Assembly (NCBI GenBank): GCA_031292485.1
Contig: JARLHA010000005.1
Span: 37,487-101,486, forward strand
Direction: 5' to 3'
DNA length: 64,000 nucleotides
DNA from: Mucilaginibacter sp.
GTDB taxonomy: Bacteria > Bacteroidota > Bacteroidia > Sphingobacteriales > Sphingobacteriaceae
Positions within the stretch are counted from its first letter, which is position 1. Every line of letters begins with the position of its first letter. The notes beneath the pieces are model-generated. The model had not been told where the DNA came from. It saw nothing but the letters and a program-made list of their open reading frames with translations, and did not search any database. This document shows positions 26,268 through 36,800 of this stretch, one piece after another. The position numbers were made by a program, and so were the translations under genes.

Positions 26268-28448
26268 TCACTTAAAAACCAGGCTGCCGGTTTTGCCGAG
26301 AAGCGCGCTCTTTTCTGTCTTGCCTAAAACCGCTTTAATGGTTTTATAAACATTTTTACCTGAGTAAGCGCCGCTTATTTTCCATGATAAGGTTTTGGTG
26401 GCATCGTTCCAGTTATAGGTTGTTGTCCGGGTATTGCCTTTAGTGTAATTATAGGACACGCCATCATCTTCAAACATTTTAAACGAACCGTTTTTCCCGG
26501 GGTAGATACGGATCTCAAGCGGAGCAGCGGACGTTTCTTCCGAATATTGAATAACAGGGCCAACGGGAAGTATGGTTCCCGCGCGTACATATACCGGTAT
26601 TTCGTCAAGCGCCTTATCAACTGCAATAGTTTTGGGTCCCCTGATCACCTCACCTGTATAGTAGTTAAACCAGGTATCGTTTGGTAAGTATACATTTCTT
26701 TTACCGCCTTCATTCAATATTGGCGCAGCTAACAGGCCCTTTCCCACCAGCCATTCATCCCTCATGTTGGCAACTGTTGTATCTACGGGAAACTCCATTA
26801 CCAGTGGGCGCATAATAGGAGCGCCAGTGTTATAAGCTTCGTGCCCAAGGCTATAGATGTAAGGGAGTAATTGATAGCGAAGATCAAGCGCTTTGCGCAT
26901 GGCGGCTTCGCCATCGGTACCCCATAAGTACGGAAAACGGGCAGTTGTGCCTATATTGGAGTGGGAGCGCATGATAGGAAAAAACACACCTGCCTGGAAC
27001 CAGCGAACCAGCATTTCTTTGGTGGGCGTTCCCTGGAAACCACCAATATCACATGAGCCGTAGTACATGCCGGCAAGGCTGAAGTTTAACAAATCCATAG
27101 GCACTTCAGCCAATGATGGCCAGTTTGAAGGAATATCGCCGCTCCATGTACAATAACCAAAACGCTGGGTACCCGGGCTAAATGCACGGTTTAAGGTAAA
27201 GTGGCGATAATTTGGCCTGGAGGAGGCCAGCAAATCGAACTGAGCAGTATTCCACCAATAATAGCAGGTATAATAGGATTCGCCTTCATCATCCCACCAG
27301 GCATAAACACCCGCTTTAATCAAAGGCCTGTTTTTTTCATCATACCATTTTCGCAGGGCGGCATTGCTAAAGTTTAAATCCCGGTTATCGGTTTTCGGGC
27401 TGATCAGCCAGCCGTTTGTCCTGGCTGTATCAAGCAAACTGGTGTTACCAAGCCTTGGTTTGCGAATGCCAATAAATTTTATGCCCTGGCTTTTTAAGTC
27501 AGCTACCTGTTTGGCAGGGGAAGGAAATACTTTTGGATTAAACGTAAAATCGGTAAATCCTGCTTTGCCATCTCTGCCTAGAGAATAATCGGGCGTGGTG
27601 GTGTACCACTCAAAATCGAAAATGAAAGCATCAACGGGTAATTTATCTGTGCGAAATTTAGTTGCAACGTTGGCTACATAAGTGCTGTCTGCCCAGCCCC
27701 ATTGGCTCTGCAGGTAGCCGAAGGCCCACCTTGGCGGCAGCTTTGGCTTTCCGGTAAGTTTAACGTATCCCTTTGCACCATCATATAAAGTTTTAGCGGG
27801 CCACAGGTATAAATTTGCCTCCTTGCCGGCAAATTTCCAGATCAGATCAGTTTTACCCTTTGCGCGGTTCCAGCTTGCCGGATTATCGTCATTTGCCGAA
27901 ACGCCAAACGCGCTGTAACCTGCGCTATTCCAAAAATAGGGAATATCAGCAGCGCCATTCCATACAGTTGAAGCTGACTGGTTTTTCTCCAGCTCTTTTG
28001 ATGATCTGTTCCCCGATCCATACAACATTCCTTTCGCTGAATAATTAATCTGTATTGTATTGCCTTTAGAAGAGTAAGCACCATCCCGGATAAGTACCCG
28101 TCCGGCCGCATCGTATAACGACCACGTGCCGGTCCCGGTATTTATCATCAGTTTTCCGTACGACGTTTTTATCCCGTAGGAAGGAGCAGTAGAAATCACT
28201 GTAAATTGCGCTGTCGCCTTGTTGCTGTTATCTATAAAAACGCTTTTAATAGCTGAGGGCGCGATAGAGTCATTTAAGCTTAAGCAAAATGCTTCATCGT
28301 TGGCCGTCGTCAACCCTATTTGCCTACCGGCCGCTCTAACTAATATGCCGTGTGAAATTTTAGTGATTTGCGCATTGGCGAAAAAAACAGTGGCTGACTG
28401 TATTACAGCCATCAGCATTAAAATCAGTTGTACTTTTTTAATTTTCAT
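26268..28448 (-). CDS. GH31 family glycosidase
   Basis: 726 aa, signal 1-26. GH31 landmarks: FIFDFEWYTTTPDYSLG (275-291), FIGIRKPRLG (325-334), nucleophile region WWDDEGE (384-390, Asp 386 or 387) and acid/base WSGDIPSNW (Asp 438). The C-terminal beta domains end at 726. The nucleophile phrase differs from the WxDMNE of alpha-glucosidases, so the substrate (alpha-glucose, xylose or galactose type) is open. It begins a minus-strand run with GH92-1, GH2, importer and regulator. Confidence 0.88.
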   Translation of the reverse strand: MKIKKVQLILMLMAVIQSATVFFANAQITKISHGILVRAAGRQIGLTTANDEAFCLSLNDSIAPSAIKSVFIDNSNKATAQFTVISTAPSYGIKTSYGKLMINTGTGTWSLYDAAGRVLIRDGAYSSKGNTIQINYSAKGMLYGSGNRSSKELEKNQSASTVWNGAADIPYFWNSAGYSAFGVSANDDNPASWNRAKGKTDLIWKFAGKEANLYLWPAKTLYDGAKGYVKLTGKPKLPPRWAFGYLQSQWGWADSTYVANVATKFRTDKLPVDAFIFDFEWYTTTPDYSLGRDGKAGFTDFTFNPKVFPSPAKQVADLKSQGIKFIGIRKPRLGNTSLLDTARTNGWLISPKTDNRDLNFSNAALRKWYDEKNRPLIKAGVYAWWDDEGESYYTCYYWWNTAQFDLLASSRPNYRHFTLNRAFSPGTQRFGYCTWSGDIPSNWPSLAEVPMDLLNFSLAGMYYGSCDIGGFQGTPTKEMLVRWFQAGVFFPIMRSHSNIGTTARFPYLWGTDGEAAMRKALDLRYQLLPYIYSLGHEAYNTGAPIMRPLVMEFPVDTTVANMRDEWLVGKGLLAAPILNEGGKRNVYLPNDTWFNYYTGEVIRGPKTIAVDKALDEIPVYVRAGTILPVGPVIQYSEETSAAPLEIRIYPGKNGSFKMFEDDGVSYNYTKGNTRTTTYNWNDATKTLSWKISGAYSGKNVYKTIKAVLGKTEKSALLGKTGSLVFK

Positions 28449-28779
28449 TTTGGGGGAATTTAGCGTTGCGCCTGTTAGATTGTTTGGTAAATAATTGCTT
28501 CATTTTTTTTAAACTTAACATAAACAGCCCCGTTTTGTATAGTAAAAAGAGGTTGTATCATTCGAATGAGCTTCCAATTACTTGCATTGATTATTTCGAT
28601 TTCAAGCGTTCCACTTTTACACAGGAACACCACGGAACACTATGAAACACGCTTATTATCAGTCTGTTTCATTTTTTTCAAATAACTAAATCTATATAAG
28701 CAATTGATAATCAACACTAATCCAAATACTGCATTTGACAATAATCGATGGAACGGATGATAATCAACGTGTTCCACTT
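28449..28779. other. 331-bp non-coding spacer
   Basis: AT-rich spacer between GH92-2 and the GH31 gene. It holds two direct copies of GTTCCACTTTTA (28608 and 28771) and the inverse GGAACAC nearby, plus a poor operator-like half-site (AATTTAGCG, 28457). I see no gene; it should contain the GH31 promoter. Confidence 0.4.
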
Positions 28780-31059
28780 TTATAATACCGGTGCCGATAA
28801 TGAAAATGGTTTATCATCTGCGTTTAGCCCGCGTTTTAAATTGGGCTTGTCGCCCATTTCAAAATGAAGAACACCGCCATTCATTATATCAGTTTGCGTT
28901 ATCCAGTTATGGGAATAAGGCTTTCCGTTTAGCGTAGCCGATTGGATGTAAACATTCGTTTTGCTGTTGTTACTTGCTTCTATCGTAAATTTCTTCCCGT
29001 TTTCAAGGGTGATGGTAATTTTATTAAATGCCGGGCTGCCGATGACGTATTGATCCGTTCCAGGGCAAACGCTGTAGATACCAGCAGCGCTTAAAACATA
29101 CCAGGACGACATTTGCCCCTCGTCTTCATCGCCGGGATATCCATTTTCCGTAGCATTATACATTTTGTCCATCACCTCGCGGATATGCTGCTGTGCCTTC
29201 CATGGTTCACCGGCATAATTGTACAGGTAGATCATATGATGGATGGGCTCATTTCCCTGGGCATACTGGCCCATATTAAAGGCCGCCATTTCTGTCATTT
29301 CGTGGATCACCGTACCGTATCCGCCCACCTTGATCGTGCCGGGCTCAGTAAACACCGAATCGAGCTTTGCTGTGAAATTTTTGTTTCCTCCCATCAAATC
29401 TATCAGCCCTTGTGTATCATGAAAAACTGACCATGTCCAATGCCAGGCATTGCCTTCGGTGTATGGACCGCCCCAGTCTAAGGGATCAAACGGCTCAATC
29501 CAATTTCCGGCTTCATCTTTAGCGCGCATAAACCGCGTTTTCGGGTCGAACAGGTTTCTGTAATTATACATTTGCCGGGCAAAAACATCTTCATAAAACT
29601 TGTTGCCGGTTTGTTTGGCTAACTGGTAAGCACAAAAATCATCATAGGCAAACTCCAGTGTCCAGGCGGTTGCGCCCTGGGTTTTGGCACTGTAAGGAAC
29701 ATATCCGTCGACAAAATATTCTTTCCAGCCCGGCCTGCCGTTAGCGCTTCCCCAGGGGCCTTTATTGGTTGCTTCGTGATAATAGGCTTCGAGCGCCCTC
29801 TTCGGGTCAAAGGTCCGGATCCCTTTTACCCATGCATCAGCTAACAAGGATATGGAATGATTCCCCAGCATGCCCCCGGTTTCAGCCGGGAACGACCATG
29901 CAGGCAGCCAGCCGCACTGCTGCTGCGCATCCAGCAATGCCTGTACATAACGCCCTTCCATTGCAGGATGCATAATCGTGTTTAGCGGAAATTGAGCCCT
30001 GAAAGTATCCCAGAAGCCGTTGTCAGTGTACATATAGCCATCGTGCACTTTTCCGTCGTATGGGCTAAAATAATAGGGCTTACCCTCTTTGCCATACTCA
30101 AAAAACTGGTGCGAAAACAGGTTGGCATGATACATGCACGAATAAAATGTAGCTTTTTGATCTTCTGTTCCGCCTTCAACCAGCATCCTGCCAAGCAGTG
30201 TATTCCAAACTTTATCAGCTGCCTCATGCGTCTCATCAAAGGATTTGTATTTACCCAACTCCGTTTGGAGGGTGAGTTCAGCCTGTTCCGGGCTGATATA
30301 CGATGAGGCTACTTTGGCTTGTACAGTCTCTCCATCTTTAAATTTAATATAGGCCCCTCTGCCCTCGCCTTCAGCTGACAGGCTATCGGGTGTGATCTTA
30401 TTATTCTTATTCTCCCAGGTGCCGAAGCCGGTGAAAGGTTTATCAAAAACAATTACAAAATAGTTTTTGAAATTTGAAGGCGCCCAGCGGCAATTATTTA
30501 CATAGCCGGTAATTTTTCTATGATCAGGATCGATCTTCACCATGCTCATTTTGGTATAACCATCCAAAATAATATAGGCAGATTTGGAGCGCGGAAATGT
30601 AAAGCGTAAATGTGCGCCGCGCTCAGTCGGGCTTATTTCTGTTGTAATGTTATTATCCAGCCTAACCTTATAGTAGCCCGGCTGTGCAATCTCATTTGCG
30701 TGATCAAATGATACTGCCCGTTCGTCCTCGCTTACCACAAGTTTGCCGGATACGGGCATTAACGAAAAAACCGCATAATCGTTTACCCATGAGCTGCATT
30801 GATGCGACTGCTGAAAACCACGGATAGTATGTACAAAATATTGGTATTTCCAGCCGTCGCCGTTTTTACCGGTTTGCGGCGTCCAGGTGTTCATACCGAA
30901 AGGCAGGGCGGTTGCAGGGTAGGTGTTCCCGTACGAAAACTCATATTTTGAATTTGTGCCTTGCCGGGTATTTACATATTTTACCAGATCATGTTGTTGT
31001 GCGGATAAAACGCAACTCGCACACATCAAAAAAATAAAAAAAAACAGGCATCTCTTCAT
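28780..31059 (-). CDS. GH92 alpha-mannosidase 2
   Basis: 759 aa, signal 1-20. Same domain plan as the other GH92 proteins. VKYVNTRQGTNSKYEFSYG starts the mature part. The acid motif QGNEPIHHMIYLYNYAG is at 601-617 (Glu 604), and PGDEDEGQMSSWYV at 642-655 carries the Asp base. The GNEPIHHM form resembles the third copy more than the first. It is a single gene: terminator and operator upstream, long spacer downstream. It should trim alpha-mannose at the cell surface or in the periplasm. Confidence 0.92.
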   Translation of the reverse strand: MKRCLFFFIFLMCASCVLSAQQHDLVKYVNTRQGTNSKYEFSYGNTYPATALPFGMNTWTPQTGKNGDGWKYQYFVHTIRGFQQSHQCSSWVNDYAVFSLMPVSGKLVVSEDERAVSFDHANEIAQPGYYKVRLDNNITTEISPTERGAHLRFTFPRSKSAYIILDGYTKMSMVKIDPDHRKITGYVNNCRWAPSNFKNYFVIVFDKPFTGFGTWENKNNKITPDSLSAEGEGRGAYIKFKDGETVQAKVASSYISPEQAELTLQTELGKYKSFDETHEAADKVWNTLLGRMLVEGGTEDQKATFYSCMYHANLFSHQFFEYGKEGKPYYFSPYDGKVHDGYMYTDNGFWDTFRAQFPLNTIMHPAMEGRYVQALLDAQQQCGWLPAWSFPAETGGMLGNHSISLLADAWVKGIRTFDPKRALEAYYHEATNKGPWGSANGRPGWKEYFVDGYVPYSAKTQGATAWTLEFAYDDFCAYQLAKQTGNKFYEDVFARQMYNYRNLFDPKTRFMRAKDEAGNWIEPFDPLDWGGPYTEGNAWHWTWSVFHDTQGLIDLMGGNKNFTAKLDSVFTEPGTIKVGGYGTVIHEMTEMAAFNMGQYAQGNEPIHHMIYLYNYAGEPWKAQQHIREVMDKMYNATENGYPGDEDEGQMSSWYVLSAAGIYSVCPGTDQYVIGSPAFNKITITLENGKKFTIEASNNSKTNVYIQSATLNGKPYSHNWITQTDIMNGGVLHFEMGDKPNLKRGLNADDKPFSLSAPVL

Positions 31060-31130
31060 GGGTCGTTTATAAAGTTACCGGTGAGGCAAATCAGAATTTA
31101 TAGAAATTGGTTTCAAATACAAGCATCCTT

Positions 31131-31161
31131 AAAAAAAGGAGGTGCTCCCACCCCCTTTTTT
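31131..31161 (-). terminator. Strong intrinsic terminator
   Basis: On the minus strand AAAAAAGGGGGTG, loop GGAG, CACCTCCTTTTTT forms a 13-pair stem (one G-U) that itself ends in a T run. It terminates transcripts coming from the beta-propeller gene at 31291-32490 and isolates the GH92-2 gene. Confidence 0.75.
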
Positions 31162-31228
31162 AATCAACTAACGCAATTTTTTAAAACGCACTCAACGCAG
31201 CCGACTTCTTTGCAATGATCAATAAGCT

Positions 31229-31248
31229 TTGCTAAATTGTTTTAGCAA
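31229..31248. promoter_or_regulatory. LacI-type operator before GH92-2
   Basis: TTGCTAAATTGTTTTAGCAA: outer seven bases on both sides fit the locus palindrome exactly. It lies 170 bp before the GH92-2 start, upstream of the terminator. Confidence 0.65.
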
Positions 31249-31290
31249 AAATATGTTTTAAGATTTAATTATCAAATTTTTTTTCGAAAA

Positions 31291-32490
31291 CTATTTAAAT
31301 CTAACCCTTATAAAGCGCGGCCGGTATAAATTGGGATCCACGTTTAAGTCTTTTATAAATTCTGTGGAATTGATGTTATAACTGATAAGCAACTCACCCG
31401 AATTGGATATAGCGGGATGTGCCTTGGCATTGTAAACTAAATAAGTATTTTTCAGCAGATCAGGCTTGCAATCCCACAATTTAATAACCGGCCCGAAAGG
31501 CCCGTAAGGTGTTGCACCTATTCTCATTCCAACAGTTGTGCTCATCCCATCCATCTGAAAAATCAGGGCATATCGTCCATCGGGCAGCGCTGTCAGGCTA
31601 AGCTCATTCGATACGTCCCTGGTAATATCAGCAACCTTATTCATATCGCTAACCCATTCATTCCCATTCCAATAGTTCCATTTATCAAAATGTTCAAATT
31701 CTTTAGGTAGTACCCTGGCAACCATCAGTCTTTTCGCCATTCCTCTTACCCCGTATACATAAATAAAGCCGTCGGGGCGGGGCGCTCCCGCTTTCTTTGT
31801 ATTCACGTAAATTCCCGCCCCAAAAGATCCGCTGTCTCCTGCGTTATCTGAAAGAAAAAAGGGTGTGTCCATTTGTTGCTGGTTTAAGTATGGCGAGATG
31901 CTGCCTGCCGGTATTTTTATCAGCGTATTGCCCACTTCTTTAAATCCAAACGGGCCGTCACTCACATTACGCACCCGATAGCCGAAAATGTAAATAGCGT
32001 TACCCAGTTCCTGATTAACGAAACCGTCGCCAAGCCAATAATAATCGCCATTTTGTGTATGCTGCGTGGCGGGAATAAAAACAGATTCGGGCTTTCCCGC
32101 CGTATCCTTCGCCCATGAAAAAAGCATGTTGCCGGCAACCGGTTTGTTACCCCTTAGCACGGCTACTGAATTGTGGATCATTTTATAGCCGGGCATAAGG
32201 GTGTGGTCTCTGATCTCACCGATCATGCTGTCACTGAAAAGGAAAAGTATTTTGTCATTACCGGTTGCCGACCGGCCACGGACACCGTCGAGTCGCATCG
32301 TATAAATACCATCACCCCCAAACCAACCCGAATCTCGTTTTAACAGATCAGACCATTCCGGCGCCGGCTCAACAGCAAAATTTATATACTCCAGGTCTAC
32401 AACCTTTTTATTGTTTAAAGCCTGCCCTTTTAAAGCAGAAAAATAAAAAACAAACACCCCGGTAAGAATTATTAAAGAAGGCTTTTTCAT
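31291..32490 (-). CDS. Secreted beta-propeller protein, DUF4185/DUF5005-like
   Basis: 399 aa, signal 1-22. The mature part has GWFGGDGIYTMRLDG and DKILFLFSDSMIGE, the first blades of a five-bladed propeller of the kind found in GH43/GH32-like and DUF4185 proteins; the DUF name is from memory. Later blades read WLGDGFVNQ, FGYRVRNV and ATPYGPFGP. Possible acidic pocket residues are Asp at GGDG, FSDS and WLGDG. A glycosidase or sugar-binding role is likely from the fold and the location, but the substrate is unknown. It starts 56 bp after the Lgt-like gene stop and ends at a terminator. Confidence 0.65.
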   Translation of the reverse strand: MKKPSLIILTGVFVFYFSALKGQALNNKKVVDLEYINFAVEPAPEWSDLLKRDSGWFGGDGIYTMRLDGVRGRSATGNDKILFLFSDSMIGEIRDHTLMPGYKMIHNSVAVLRGNKPVAGNMLFSWAKDTAGKPESVFIPATQHTQNGDYYWLGDGFVNQELGNAIYIFGYRVRNVSDGPFGFKEVGNTLIKIPAGSISPYLNQQQMDTPFFLSDNAGDSGSFGAGIYVNTKKAGAPRPDGFIYVYGVRGMAKRLMVARVLPKEFEHFDKWNYWNGNEWVSDMNKVADITRDVSNELSLTALPDGRYALIFQMDGMSTTVGMRIGATPYGPFGPVIKLWDCKPDLLKNTYLVYNAKAHPAISNSGELLISYNINSTEFIKDLNVDPNLYRPRFIRVRFK

Positions 32491-32546
32491 TGATTATTGG
32501 GAAAGAAACATGGTAAATTTAACTATTTTAAAGATGTTGGCGCCGG

Positions 32547-33698
32547 TCATTTTTTTATTTGGCGATAAATAATAGATGTAATTCCGGCAATGCCACCTGC
32601 GATCATCCCTACGGAGATCATTTCTGCCTGGGTTAGCTGCATACCTAAAACATTATAGCGCTCGTTAACGCGAATCATTTCTATAAGGATCCTTTCGATA
32701 CCGCTTAAAATAAGGAACGAATAAAACATCAATCCCGGAATGCGGATGCGTTTGCGGAACAGCCACATCAATCCAAACAAGCCAATGCAAATCACTACCT
32801 CATAAAATGATGTCGGGTAAACGCCCGTGCGTAATTGCTCACAATGATCGCCAAAGCAACCATCTATTTTTATACCGGCGTCGATGGTATTGTGCGGAAA
32901 TTTAAACGACCACATCCAATCGGGCAGCCAACTGAGCAACGCGGGTTTCGGGTGGTTGTTTACAATCCCCCAATCTCCGTCGCCGGCCAAATGGCATCCA
33001 ATCCGCCCGATACCATAGGCCAGCATCATCCCGGGTGAGCCAATATCCGCCAGATGCACCAGCTTCATACCCTTTTTGTGGCAGATATACAAATAGGTGA
33101 GCGCACCAAATATCAGCCCGCCATAATACGTAAATCCATCTGCCGAAAACAGTGTATCGACCGGGTGGCGCAAAAACAAGGGAATATTTTCAACAGTATT
33201 AAATAATTTGGCGCCAATAAACCCAAAAAAACCCAACGCAAATGCCAGGTAGCCCATTAGCTGGTAAGGGTGAACTTCCTTTTCGACAATTTTTGGCTTT
33301 GGCAATTGTTGCTTTCTCCGGTCGATATAAATCCAAAAAGCAAAGGCTGCCGCGAATAGTAACCCGCCCCATAGATTTCCCTGCACCGAAAATATGAATG
33401 CGACAGGGTCGATTTTAAATACTTTATAATTGATAACCGCCCCCGATATCTTGAAACCCAGGATAAACCCCAGCAAACCATTCACCAGTAACTCCAGGAA
33501 CGAAGCAGGCAAACCAACCATTTCTTTTTCTTTATAGGAAGAGATGAGCCCGTCTGCTTCTTTTCGTTTAAATTCCGATACAAACACAAAATAGGTTACA
33601 AAAAAAGAAAGCGCGACAAAAAAGCCAAAGGTTTGAACCGGGAAGGTAATATGTACATGAAAAAGATACTGCAGCAAATCGCCTATGGTTGGAAACAT
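32547..33698 (-). CDS. Lgt-like prolipoprotein diacylglyceryl transferase, divergent
   Basis: 383 aa, seven or more membrane helices. The Lgt signature is seen as GRIGCHLAGDGDWG (231-244), with Arg 232 equivalent to the conserved Arg of GRxGNFxNGE. The helix with the usual HGGLIG motif reads YYGGLIF (191-197), so His is replaced by Tyr. Lgt moves diacylglycerol from phosphatidylglycerol to the lipobox Cys of prolipoproteins. A second, divergent form beside SusC/SusD and many lipoprotein genes might serve them, or it may be a displaced housekeeping copy. It is longer than E. coli Lgt (291 aa), mostly in the region before residue 145. Confidence 0.8.
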   Translation of the reverse strand: MFPTIGDLLQYLFHVHITFPVQTFGFFVALSFFVTYFVFVSEFKRKEADGLISSYKEKEMVGLPASFLELLVNGLLGFILGFKISGAVINYKVFKIDPVAFIFSVQGNLWGGLLFAAAFAFWIYIDRRKQQLPKPKIVEKEVHPYQLMGYLAFALGFFGFIGAKLFNTVENIPLFLRHPVDTLFSADGFTYYGGLIFGALTYLYICHKKGMKLVHLADIGSPGMMLAYGIGRIGCHLAGDGDWGIVNNHPKPALLSWLPDWMWSFKFPHNTIDAGIKIDGCFGDHCEQLRTGVYPTSFYEVVICIGLFGLMWLFRKRIRIPGLMFYSFLILSGIERILIEMIRVNERYNVLGMQLTQAEMISVGMIAGGIAGITSIIYRQIKK

Positions 33699-33717
33699 AC
33701 CTCTAAATTATGCAAAA

Positions 33718-33765
33718 AGCTTTTCAAATTATGGAATTCTATAAGGTTCCATAATTTGAAAAGCT
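33718..33765 (-). terminator. 19-bp perfect hairpin after SusC-B
   Basis: AGCTTTTCAAATTATGGAA, a 10-base loop and its exact complement. It sits 55 bp past the SusC-B stop and before the Lgt-like gene. On the minus strand the stem is followed by TTTTTGC. It probably ends the SusD-SusC transcript or lowers read-through. Confidence 0.65.
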
Positions 33766-33819
33766 ACGCAAGGTTAAAACAAATTATTTGAAATTGCTCT
33801 TCTCAACAGGACATTCAGC

Positions 33820-36800
33820 TCAAAATCCTAACTGTAAGCCCAAATTGATTACACGTTGATTAATATAGGCATCACCGGCTGTATTTGTCTGAATTTCAGG
33901 ATCCTGCTGATAACGTTTATAATTATCCCAGGTAAACAGGTTATAAGCGCTCAGGTAAATCCTTGCATTATCCAAATGAAACGGAAGTGATTTGCTCGGA
34001 AACTGGTAGCCGATATCCAATGTCTTCAGGCGGATATAATAGGCATTCAAAAGCCAGTAGTCCGAAGGATAATAAGTTGGGCTGTTAATGGTTGACGGGT
34101 TGGTGGTTAACCGTGGAAATTGCGCGCTTGAAGCATTCGCCGGGGTCCAGGCCGCCAAATCAATGGGCTGAAACTGGCTTTGAAATGGTTCAATACCAGT
34201 ACCAGTGATGCTAAAGCTATAATTAAACGCCCCCTGCAACAATACGCTAACGCTAAAACCTTTATAACCTGCGGTTAAATTTAAACCCAGCGTTGTATTT
34301 GGCAAATTAGGATGCCCGATAGCCTTTTGGTCAAAAACATTAATATAGCCATCATGATTCAAATCCTGGTACTTCAGGTCACCTGCCTGAATAACCTCAC
34401 CATTATCAGGCACCGCTATCGGATCCCCTGTATTACTGCCGCTGTGCGCTGCTTTATAGGCATTTATTGCAGACACGTCACCTGCGGTATAATAACCTAA
34501 GAAATGATAGCCGAAAGGCTGGTTAATAGGTTGCCCTGTGCGTGCAAGCCACGGATATGCAGGCTGAGCCTCGCTTTCAAAAAGGATCTTGTTTTTTGCA
34601 TACGAAAACACAAAATTAATACCATACTGAACGTCCCTTATGCTATTATGATAGCCGATCTGCCCGTCGAACCCATTATTTTGGGTACGGCCAAGGTTTA
34701 TTGCCGGCAGCCCCACCCCTAAAACAAGCGGCACGTTGTTGGGAATGATCAACTGGTCGTAACGAACGTTATGAAAATAGTCGAATGTAAATGACAAATG
34801 ATCTTTAAACATATTCACGTCCAGTCCCAGGTCTAGCTCTTTTTGCCGCTCCCAAACTACGTTCGCATTTGAAAGCGAGCCTTCATAGTATTGATTATAG
34901 TAATTGGGCGATGTACCAAAATTATACTGATTGGAATTTTGAATATAGTATTGGCTATAAATATAGGTATTACCCGGGGCTACATCCGAACCTACAATTC
35001 CATATGATCCCCTAAGTTTAAGCAAACTGAAAACTGAAGTGATTTTTTTAAAATAGTCTTCTTTGGTAATATTGTACCCGGCGCTTACAGCCGGAAACCA
35101 GCCATACCTGTGGTTTGCCGCGAAACGATCTGTTCCGTTGTATGCAGCATTGATATCAAACAAATATTTCCCCTCATAATCATATGTTCCCCTGGCTGAA
35201 ATCCCCCTGAATTTAGCGGGTACACCTACCGATGTAGGATCAAGATAGGCATTGGCATCAAAGGTTTGTGACGATTGATTTAACAATACAAGCCCGGTGA
35301 CGTGGTTTTTGCCGTTAAAAGTGCGGTCGTAGCTAGCAAATGCCTGCAGGTTTACATTGGTAGTGTAGATGTTTACATTCCCGGCATAATAGACCTGTGG
35401 AAACACGTAACTCCCGGCAGGATTCAAAACGGTCGCATTGGTGGTCGGATCAAAATGGTATGTCGGTATTGGCCCGTAATTCCCTGTAGAACGAGTATAG
35501 GCTTCGGTACTTGAGTAAGCGACGCGGCCTGTTACCGACAAGCCATTAGTAATTGCGTCAAGATTTTGTTTAATATTAAACAAAACGTTATAGTCGGTTC
35601 GCTTTTCATTTTGGTATCCTCCGGTCGCCAGCCGCGCATTCAATGTTGGTAAATGGCTCGGGTTAAATGGCGAAAATGCATAAGCGTAACTGCCATTGGG
35701 GTTTAAAAATGGCGCTGTAAAAGGCGTTTCCTGTGCGAAATTATATACATCGGAAAGGGTGCTTGAGGCAGATTCATTCGGCGAATTTGTACTCGAAAAA
35801 CGGGTGGTTACATCCAGCCTTATGTCAAGTGTTTTATTTGCCTTTAAATCCAGGTTCGACCTGAAATCATACCGGCTAAAGTCGTAGTTGTTATTGATAT
35901 TTGCCACAGGGTCAGTAAAATGCTTTACCAATCCGTTTTGCTGCAATATGCCGCCCGAAATAAAATACTTTAACTGGTCAGTTCCGCCAGATATATCAAG
36001 GTTTGAGTTTGCCTGATAGCTTACTTTATTGAATACCGCATCATACCAGTTTACGTCGGGGTGCCCATATGGATCCGAATGATTTTGAAACAAAGAGAGG
36101 TCATTCTGGCTGAATGTGATCGGTTTGCCATCGTTGGCATCAGCTTCGTTGACTAATTGTGCCGATTGATATGAATTCAGAAATTTCGGCACAATCGTAG
36201 GCGCCTGCAAACCAGCTTCATTCCGGAAGTTAACCTGGGGCTTCCCTGCTTTTCCGCGCCGGGTGGTTACCACTAAAACGCCGTTAGCACCTTTTATACC
36301 ATATATAGCTGTTGTAGCGGCATCCTTTAAAACGCTTATGCTTTCTATTTCATTTACATTGATCTGCTGGAGCTGATCATAAGTATATTCGATGTCGTCG
36401 ACAATGATTAATGGCTGATTTCCTGCAGGATTAAGTGAGCTTACGCCACGGATAAAAAAATCAGAGGCGTCTTTACCCGGCTGACCAGAGGTTTGCTGGG
36501 AAAAAAATCCCGGTATTTTGCCTGACAGCGCATTTTGAACGTTTGCCGTTGGAACAGTCCGGATATCCTGGGCAGAAATTGTGCTAACCGAGCCTGTGGT
36601 TGTAATACGTTTTGTTTTGCCAAAACCCACCACGATAACCTCGTTTAGATCCTGGCTGTTTGATTTTAAGGTAATGTCGATATTGTCAGCTTTACCGGCA
36701 ACATTAACTTCCTGCCTTGCATAGCCAATAAATTGCACTACAATAATATTTGAATTGCCTTTTAAGGTTAATGTAAACCGGCCCCTGGTATTTGTGGTAA

